DNA from: Chamaelirium japonicum
Taxonomy: Eukaryota; Streptophyta; Magnoliopsida; Liliales; Melanthiaceae
Length of the DNA stretch: 64,000 bases
Assembly (NCBI GenBank): GCA_947650365.1
Contig: OX393552.1
Coordinates: 16,034,275 to 16,098,274, forward strand
Direction of reading: 5' to 3'
The notes below the pieces were generated by a model that was given only the letters and a program-made list of their open reading frames with translations, did no database searches and was not told the origin of the DNA. Numbering within the stretch: the first letter of the stretch is position 1; each line of letters opens with the position of its first letter. A program made the position numbers and the translations under genes. This document shows positions 58,444 through 64,000 of the stretch, in pieces.

Positions 58444-61233
58444 TCAGGGCTTGGCTACGCTTGGAGCGCGCGACTTCTCCCCTTCAGATTCGCCACGAGC
58501 CTTGCTCGCAACCGAAGCTTTCGAGGATCGGATACTGCTGACATGTGCCCTGAGTGCCTCTGCCGCTTTCTCGGCCGTTTCTTTGTAACTCTTGCATTCA
58601 GACAATGCATGCTCCAGTGCCTTCTTGGAAGTCTCTTCCCTGGCAGTAAAAGCAGCATGTTGAGTAGCAAGTCGTTCTTTCAGCTCCTTGATCTCGTGGG
58701 TGCGACCGCAGGACACGTCCTCAACCTTGGAGAGTCGATTCTTCAAGGATTCAAGCTCGTGACTCTGCGCCTCACAACGATCATGCAGCCCCTTGATCTC
58801 CAGCTTCCCCTTGCGAAGATCCTCAATCTTGGCCTTGAGAGAGGTTTTCTTCGAAGACAGGATTTCCCTCAGCCTATCTCTCTCCTCGCTCACAGCCTTC
58901 AGTTCGGCCGTCAAACGGGTTACCTCGGATGCGGCCTCCCGTTCTCCTGCCTTCCTGGAAAGCTTGCTTGCGATTCTCAAACAGGCTGAGTTCTGCAAAT
59001 GGACAAAGAGTTAGAATTATTCTGAAGATACAACTCAAATGATCGGTCAAGCATATGCACATACCACTATTTCAAGCCGATCGAAGGCTTCTTCAAAAGT
59101 AGCATCCGGAAGATTGCAAAGCTTCCGGATCGTGTTAGTAGGATGATTGATGTCAACATCACCCAAACTCCTTATCTTCTTCTTAGCCGGGCCAGCAGGT
59201 GTACCTACAATCCATGCAGCAATTCTAAGTGTTAGTATATTTTCGAGCTTTAAAGACAAGGAAGTCAATCAAAACAGGTTAGTGCAGATACCTGAAGCCT
59301 CGACTTGGGGAGCCTTTCCCTTCCCACTGTCGGAGCTCTTACCCTTGGGGGTCGATTTCTCCTTGGTGGGGGTTGGCTCCGGCAAAGGATGAGGAGTAGC
59401 ATTATCCACCCGGCTTCCTCTCTCCAAGTGAGCAGGAGAGGGAACATCTCGAGGAGGTGATGCTCCCCCTTTGTCTTCTTGTCCATTCGAGGAGGTAAGC
59501 CCTGCCACCATAGCAGCAACTTCCTCCGCCAGAGATCGCGAAGGGGGTGGGGGTTGTTCAACCTCCACAGCCCCACTTATTGTCGCCCCTTCGAGACGGG
59601 GAACCTCGGGAGGTATTTGATCGAGAGGTGCAGGGTTGCTTCCAACCCCACCACTCCCCGATATCCTAATCTTGAAGCGCAGCGGGTTCTTTTTTAGCTC
59701 CCCGAAGTCGTAAGTAGGAATCACCTTAGGGCCATCGCCCGTTGCATCCATGACCGCTTCCATCTTGCGAGCTTTAACTTGGTCAATAAGGATCGGCTGC
59801 GAATCCTCATCGGCCTTACCAATGGGGGTGGAAGGAATTTCTTCCTCACCACCCCCATGTCCTTCGGTACCACCAGTGGGGGTGGGAGGAATTTCTTCCT
59901 CGCCACCCCCATGTCCTTCGCCCTCACCATCGTCTCCATTTCCTTCACCACTGTCGCTGCTGTCGTCGGAATCATCATCATCACCATCGTCTTCACCTTC
60001 CTCTTCACCTTCCTCTTCTTCCCCCTCTTCTTCTTTTTTCTTCTCCTCCTCAACTAGCACTTTCCTTTTCTTCCTCGCTGGCCCCTTCGGAGTTACCAGT
60101 TTCTCCTCCGAGGGAAGTGCGCGCCTGGCTCCATAAACCTTCTTCTCAAACCGAAGCCTCCTAACAATTTTTCCAGACTGAGGGTCCCCCTCGTAGTCTG
60201 AGTAGATGACCTCATTGTCTTCATAGCGGGCCTTCGATCGGTGGAGAAGGTTGGCCTTGCCGTGTCGAACTGGGCAGTTCGAGAACTGCTTCCAAGATCG
60301 GGTCCCGCAGGTTAATTCCAGGAAGAGATTATCAACAGCTCCCACCTGCTCCGGAGACCACGCAAGAGCTCCTCCTACACTGAACATGTCTATTTCATCA
60401 TGCACATTGTATCGCGGGACCTCAGGAACAGACATCGGGGTCCAGGCACCAGACACCGACAGCGGCCAGTCAGTGTAAAGCTTATCAGAACCAATAGTGT
60501 CCTCGATCGGCCGAAGAGCAGACACACCCGTCAGATAGAAGAATGGACTGTCTTTCATCCAGGCCCATCGGTAGTGACAGAAAAAATATCCAAACTCTAT
60601 CCGGGCTTCTTCACCTTCGGGGAGGCTGGAATAGCATTCCCTCAGCTCCTTCTGGAAGTCCGATTCTACGCGACAGAAAGCGTAGATGATCCTCCAGGAG
60701 TTTTCAGTCACCTGCCCGGGACAGAGACCAGAGAGGTTCAGTAACCTCGTAGCAAAGGGAGGCAGTGGAAGGCGCAGTCCACAGTTGAGCTGGCCGATCG
60801 TGACGATAGTCCCCATCACCTGCTCTTTGCTCGCATACGAGACAAAGATTGTCCGTCTGTCAATGCCAAAAGCTGACATAACTCCCGGAAGCGTTGGCTG
60901 GGCCTTCCCCTCAGTAAAACACGCTAACAGCTTCTGCAGTTTCTCCCTCTTCACGTCAGTGAGTTTGCCGCCAATGTTATACCCAAATTCCGGTTCCACC
61001 GATAGAGGTAACTGCGGGCAGAGGACAAACTTTGCCTTGGGAATCTGCTCTGGCCTTGACGGTGCAGAAGCAAACCCTACTCCTTGGTGTCTTTTGCCCA
61101 GCTGTCCGAGTTCGGCAAGCACGGCCTTGCCCTTGCCACGACCCTTCGGAGGGGATGGAACCTCAACAATCTCCTTCCCTTTCCCCTTCGAAGGGACCCC
61201 GCCAGACTTCTTTGCACTTCCAGAAGACGCCAT
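58444..61233 (-). CDS. antisense gene of gypsy F, three exons, Transposase_28/PMD-like
   Basis: The gene starts at ATG 61233 (MASSGSAKKSGG). Exon 1 is 59292-61233, exon 2 59065-59204 and exon 3 58444-58992; both introns are GT-AG (donors GTATCTGC and GTATGTGC, acceptors TTGTAG and TTGCAG). Exons 1 and 2 sum to 2082 bases, so phase is kept, giving about 876 residues. The protein has a basic N-terminus (KGKGKEI, PPKGRGKGK), a core domain (LNCGLRLPLPPFATRLL, PGQVTENSWRIIYAFCRVES), an acidic linker with EEEIPPTPTGG repeats, and a coiled coil in exon 3. Antisense genes with a Transposase_28-type domain are known in Tat elements. No function is established; expression was not tested. B has the same junctions. 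Confidence 0.82.
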
Positions 61234-61325
61234 CTGATCGATCGAGCAAGAGCAGAAATCGGGAGCAAAAGAGTCTGGACTTCGAAAAATTTTGGAAGCG
61301 TGAGGCAAAAATGACAGCCAGTGAA

Positions 61326-61414
61326 ACTTATGTACCCAGGGTAAAACAGGTACGCAAATCGAGAAGACACGTGTCTTCACTGTATCAAATCGCATGTTTT
61401 TGCAGGAACACGTG
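61326..61414 (-). promoter_or_regulatory. promoter region of F antisense gene
   Basis: G-boxes CACGTG lie at 61368-61373 and 61409-61414, 41 bases apart as in B. A weaker TATA-like TACATAAG is at 61326-61333 (minus strand), about 95 bases upstream of the ATG. Confidence 0.65.
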
Positions 61415-61679
61415 GCATCCATCCACAGCAAGCGCAAAATCAGGCGAACCGTCAGACCAGACGAAACATCGGACCCCCGGTCCACGTGAACTAAACGGTC
61501 CAAGCGAGCCACCGGTCTGAGTAAACCAGACAGCCGGTCAAAAGCCTCATTCAAACCAACCAAAGACTCAAAACAGGAAAGATCAAACTCCATCAATGAT
61601 CAAAACTCTGCCAGAAGATCGAAGAATGGAACAGTTATGAAACCCTCTCTAAGGGCAGGTTCAAAACTTTCAACTAATC

Positions 61680-62860
61680 TTTCAAATTTCTACTGGATCT
61701 GGCAAAAAACCAAGGGTTTTTGCCGATCACTCGAACCTTGACCGGATAATTTTTACCGATCGGATAAACTTGTCCGATCGGCAAAAATCCTTCGATCGGT
61801 CAAATTTCTACTAGATCTGGCAAAAAACCAAGGTTTTTTGCCGATCACTCGAACCTTGACCGGATAATTTTTTACCGATCGGACAAACTTGTCCGATCGG
61901 CAAAAATCCTTCGATCGGTCAAATTTCTACTGGATCTGGCAAAAAACCAAGGTTTTTTGCCGATCACTCGAACCTTGACCGGATAATTTTTTACCGATCG
62001 GACAAACTTGTCCGATCGGCAAAAATCCTTCGATTGGTCAAATTTCTACTGAATCTGGCAAAAAACAAAGGTTTTTTGCCGATCACTCGAACCTTGACCG
62101 GATAATTTTTACCGATCGGACAAACTTGTCCGATCGGCAAAAATCATTTGATCGATCAAATTTCTACTGGATCTGGCAAAAAACCAAGGTTTTTTGCCGA
62201 TCACTCGAACCTTGACCGGATAATTTTTACCGATCGAACAAACTTGTCCGATCGGCAAAAATCATTTGATCGGTCAAATTTCTACTAGATTTGGCAAAAA
62301 ACCAAGGTTTTTTGCCGATCACTCGAACCTTGATCGGATAATTTTTACCGATCGGACAAACTTGTCCGATCGGCAAAAATCATTCGATCGGTCAAATTTC
62401 CTACTGGATCGGTCAAAAAACCATGTTTTTTGACCGATCACCCTATTCTTGACCGGTTGAATTTTGACCGATCGGTCAAATATGACCGATCGGTCAAAAA
62501 TTAACCGATCGGTCAAATTTCAACCGATCGGTCAAATTTCCTACTGGATCGGTGAAAAAACTATGTTTTTTGACCGATCACCCTATTCTTGACCGGTTGA
62601 ATTTTGACCGATCGGTCAAAATTTGACCGATCGGTCAAATATGACCGATCGGTCAAAAATTAACCGATCGGTCAAAAATTAACCGATCGGTCAAATTTCC
62701 TACTGGATCGGTCAAAAAACCCTGTTTTTTAACCGATCACCCGATTCTTGACCGATTGAATTTTGACCGATCGGTCAAAATTTGACCGATCGGTCAAAAT
62801 TTGACCGATCGGTCAAAATTGACCGATCGGTCAAAATGGACCGATCAATCAAAATTGACC
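61680..62860 (+). repeat. 118/119-base tandem array with CCGATCGG palindromes (F)
   Basis: GACCGGATAATTTTT-type landmarks lie at 61741, 61859, 61978, 62097, 62215, 62333 and 62452, a period of 118-119 bases. Units carry CTACTGGATCTGGCAAAAAA and CCGATCGG palindromes. The last part (62460-62860) is denser in TTGACCGATCGGTCAA. Confidence 0.92.
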
Positions 62861-62985
62861 GGTCAGTCCTTTTTTGTGCTAACACTCGACAAGCTTCTTC
62901 ATGCCTTTTGCGACAGGGGGTTGCTATTTTTTGCACCAAATCCAAGCCAGCCAGAACGAACTCTAGCTAACTTGGAGGGGGTAAC

Positions 62986-63696
62986 TGTGGGTGCAAATTT
63001 TGGCAGAAGTTTACCAACTACCATGGGACCCACCGGCCCTGCCTGGTGGGACCACGAAGACTACCGCGGGACCCACCGGCCCTGCCTGGTGGGACCACGA
63101 AGACTACCACGGGACCCACCAGCCCTACCTGGTGGGCCCACGAGGACCACCGCGGAACCCATCGGCCCCGTCCGATAGGCCCACGAGCCTGTGGAATCCC
63201 CCAGAAGACGGTAGCAGGGCCCGCTAGCTTTACCTGGAGAATCCCAGATACGACAGCAGAAAACCGCCATTTGCCCCGGAATTCCTCCCCGGGAATCCTA
63301 TAAATAGCAGAGCCTTCGAATGTAAAAGGATCGAATTCTCAGTTCAAAAACCAGAGCTCTGGGATTTCCAACTTCCCATCTTCCACCTCTCTTTGATCTT
63401 CTTTTTCTCTCGAAGAGATCAGTGTTTACAGTGATACTCGGCCTGTCGAGATCACTCCAGCATAAGTGTTAGTGAATTCGGGTTGCTCCCTATAGCACGG
63501 AGACGTAGGCTTCGGCTGAACTCCGAGATCAATCTGTTGTGTCAAACTCTCTCTGATTGCATATCTCTTTCTATTGACATATCAAAAGGCTTCAACTTCA
63601 ATCAACAGATCGACCAACGATCTCCGACGTCAACTTCAACTCCAATTGACTGGTGCTGCGAAAGTCTTCGGGTCGGCACGAAGATTTTCCCCCACA
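62986..63696 (+). repeat. gypsy F 3' LTR
   Basis: The LTR is 711 bases long, with TATA box 63299-63306 and purine tract just before it (62973-62985). It differs from the 5' LTR at six positions. Confidence 0.95.
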
Positions 63697-63701
63697 GGTA
63701 G

Positions 63702-64000
63702 AGGTCCAACTATATCCAGCCCCCATTACTGGAAGGGCCAAGGAACATTGTGGCTCAGGAGCTCTCCGGCGGGCTGGTGGATGAGTGGCGCGTGCTTCTG
63801 GCACTGTTGGCATTTCTGACTGAAGCTGATGGCGTCGGCCTCAAGAGTAGGTCAGTAGTAGCTCGCTCGATTGACTTTGTGCGCCAGTGATCTTCCTCCT
63901 GAATGATCGTCATATTCTCCTTCGTGTATCATCGTCAGGATCCCATGGGCCTCCTCTGATCCTATGCATCTCAGGAGGGGTCCCTTGCTCGATCTCCGTT
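63702..64000 (-). mobile_element. H integrase, zinc-binding part
   Basis: On the minus strand the region encodes the H-H-C-C zinc-binding part of a Tat-type integrase (HSGGRSLAHKV, CQQCQKHAPLIHQP, GLDIVGPLP) in more than one frame. It leads directly, across F, into the core at 55009. It is broken and continues beyond the window. Confidence 0.8.

Larger units (their letters stand above)
55010..63696 (+). mobile_element. gypsy F: young element with gag and antisense gene but no pol
   Basis: LTRs are both 711 bases (55010-55720 and 62986-63696) with only 6 differences (under 1 %, perhaps 0.3 million years). Target duplication GGTAG is at 55005-55009 and 63697-63701. The primer site TGGCGCCGTCTGTGGGA follows the 5' LTR. 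The interior carries gag, a scrap of pol end, the hairpin array, a readable antisense gene, and a 118-base tandem array. No protease, reverse transcriptase or integrase is present, so it cannot move alone. Apart from lacking pol it looks almost whole, with about one break in gag. Confidence 0.94.
1300..64000 (-). mobile_element. element H: old Tat-like Ty3/gypsy element hosting all later insertions
   Basis: Several sequence islands between the younger elements fit one decayed minus-strand Tat-type element. From right to left they are integrase zinc-binding region (63702-64000), integrase core and C-terminal part (about 54190-55009), a long repeat-rich 3' region (51259-54150), further 3' sequence (44176-44684 and 36681-36926), and a + strand antisense gene (pieces at 24467-26780 and 1300-1897). 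This tail-to-tail order of pol and antisense gene is the same as in intact element B. The TSDs of F, G, D and A each join flanking H pieces directly. The element is heavily broken (many breaks) and its LTRs are not in view or not recognisable. Alternative: two unrelated old elements side by side. Confidence 0.55.

Noticed and set aside
1-64000. Host genes, tRNA or rRNA genes, envelope-like genes
   Set aside because: None could be supported; all recognisable coding sequence belongs to transposable elements.

Overview
This window is a nest of plant transposable elements with no host gene that I could recognise. The organism is a flowering plant with a large, repeat-rich genome. The evidence is long-LTR Ty1/copia elements with the TGGTATCAGAGC primer site, Ty3/gypsy elements of the Tat type (a second RNase H after the usual one, and an antisense gene behind pol), and an L1-type LINE fragment. 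I cannot fix the species; a monocot is a guess only.

Layout. A LINE reverse transcriptase fragment lies at 1-435. The oldest layer, called H here, appears to be one decayed Tat-like element on the minus strand: integrase pieces at 63702-64000 and about 54190-55009, a repeat-rich 3' region at 51259-54150, and pieces of its antisense (+ strand) gene at about 24467-26780 and 1300-1897. Five younger elements sit in H: copia A (1898-24461, target duplication GCGAT), which itself holds gypsy B (4765-17407, GCTTG); copia D (26865-36680, TTAAC); copia E (36927-44175, no 5' LTR); gypsy G (44685-51253, TCTTC); and gypsy F (55010-63696, GGTAG). Eye counts of LTR differences give the order A and D (about 5-7 %), B (about 3 %), G (about 1 %), F (6 differences in 711 bases, under 1 %). 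B is younger than A, as its nesting requires.

How the parts relate. B, F and G are one family in three states. B has gag, pol and the antisense gene. F has gag and the antisense gene but no pol. G has almost no coding sequence. All three keep the LTRs, primer site, purine tract, a hairpin array behind pol and a palindrome-rich tandem array before the 3' LTR. F and G are the youngest insertions, so they were probably moved by proteins of another copy. A and E share an already decayed interior and D is a better preserved relative, which again suggests copying in trans.

Most notable are (1) a tandem array of hairpins with a constant TGCG loop and stems whose two arms change together, found in B, F and G, with a different but similar array in H; and (2) an antisense gene that in F reads as three exons with GT-AG junctions and matching phase, has a plant mobile domain-like (Transposase_28-type) core and a C-terminal coiled coil, and has its own promoter with two G-boxes exactly 41 bases apart in both B and F.
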